A stretch of DNA of 64,000 nt, from the NCBI GenBank assembly GCA_934359185.1, contig CAKRLE010000008.1, positions 1 to 64,000 on the forward strand, written 5' to 3'. Position 1 is the first letter of the stretch, and each line of letters starts with the position of its first letter. The position numbers and the translations under genes were made by a program. Below are positions 63,919 to 64,000 of this stretch, piece after piece. The notes under the pieces were generated by a model that saw only the letters and a program-made list of their open reading frames with translations, did not search any database and was not told the DNA's origin. The DNA is from an uncultured Lachnospira sp. (lineage in GTDB: Bacteria > Bacillota > Clostridia > Lachnospirales > Lachnospiraceae).

Positions 63919-64000
63919 TTAGTTATTTTTATTCTCTTCGTATGCTTTCTTAGCCTCATTGATGCCTGCCTTAAGTCCTGCATAACCAGCCTTTGCAACC
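63919..64000 (-). CDS. C-terminal tail of an unidentified protein (cut by window edge)
   Basis: The last 26 codons end ...VAKAGYAGLKAGINEAKKAY followed by EENKNN and a stop. The tail is alanine/lysine-rich and probably helical. A terminator follows directly. The protein cannot be named from this fragment. Confidence 0.6.
   Translation of the reverse strand, partial: VAKAGYAGLKAGINEAKKAYEENKNN

Overview
The window looks like a chromosome segment of a low-GC Gram-positive anaerobe of the class Clostridia, most likely family Lachnospiraceae (genus not resolved; an Eubacterium eligens/Lachnospira-like organism is only a guess). The basis is the S10/spc ribosomal gene order, the 61-residue zinc-binding S14, strong AGGAGG-type ribosome sites, meso-diaminopimelate dehydrogenase, and a large teichoic-acid-like surface polymer locus with TagD-like, LicD and CDP-glycerol-transferase-like proteins. 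Nearly everything is read from the minus strand. No IS element, prophage, CRISPR array, tRNA or rRNA gene was recognised.

Layout. Positions 1-8264 hold the S10-spc ribosomal protein operon (rpsJ to the start of rplR) with a consensus promoter, a roughly 245-nt structured leader and two further structured spacers. Positions 8271-23014 hold housekeeping and transport genes: an ABC-F protein and a SulP anion transporter; a divergent rRNA-type methyltransferase; thiM-thiW (thiazole salvage); cysK with a probable operator and a LysR regulator; argJ; an EamA transporter; a glycosyltransferase-methyltransferase fusion; and a PutP-type sodium/solute symporter. Positions 23013-33176 hold a first cell-surface block: a glycosyltransferase/CDP-glycerol-transferase-like fusion, a HAD phosphatase, an O-acetylation module (MBOAT plus DHHW protein, with a SurA-N-like anchored protein and a lipoprotein), a MATE exporter, and a four-part protein ending in a TagD-like cytidylyltransferase.

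Positions 33221-56290 hold a more AT-rich surface-glycan locus: FkbM, TylF-like and other methyltransferases, several glycosyltransferases (GT2, Gtf3-like, GT-D), two paralogous radical SAM proteins, a DRE-TIM aldolase fused to an MptE-like domain, a KdsC-like phosphatase, a NeuA-like CMP-sugar synthetase, a LicC/PntC-like nucleotidyltransferase fused to a PLP aminotransferase, two LicD phosphotransferases, a COG5610-type HAD protein and a CDP-glycerol-transferase-like protein. The most striking feature is a small Rossmann-like module (pattern YGAG..G, then D[NDK] about 25 residues later, then a second V-rich strand) attached to eleven otherwise unrelated enzymes in this locus. Positions 56609-57370 hold a PD-(D/E)XK-like protein whose 5' end looks damaged, followed by a 0.6-kb AT-rich gap.

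Positions 57948-62668 hold the str operon (rpsL, rpsG, fusA, tuf), followed by ddh and the tail of an unidentified gene. The str and S10 operons point the same way, as in the usual Firmicutes str-S10-spc array, but about 50 kb lies between tuf and rpsJ. The surface locus therefore appears to sit inside a normally compact translation supercluster.

Working model (inference): the central genes build a phosphodiester-containing surface polymer carrying CDP-glycerol-derived and LicD-transferred (phosphocholine-like) groups and a CMP-activated acidic sugar made by a non-NeuB aldolase. The polymer is then O-methylated and O-acetylated. The recurrent Rossmann module may dock or recognise a shared nucleotide-linked substrate or partner.
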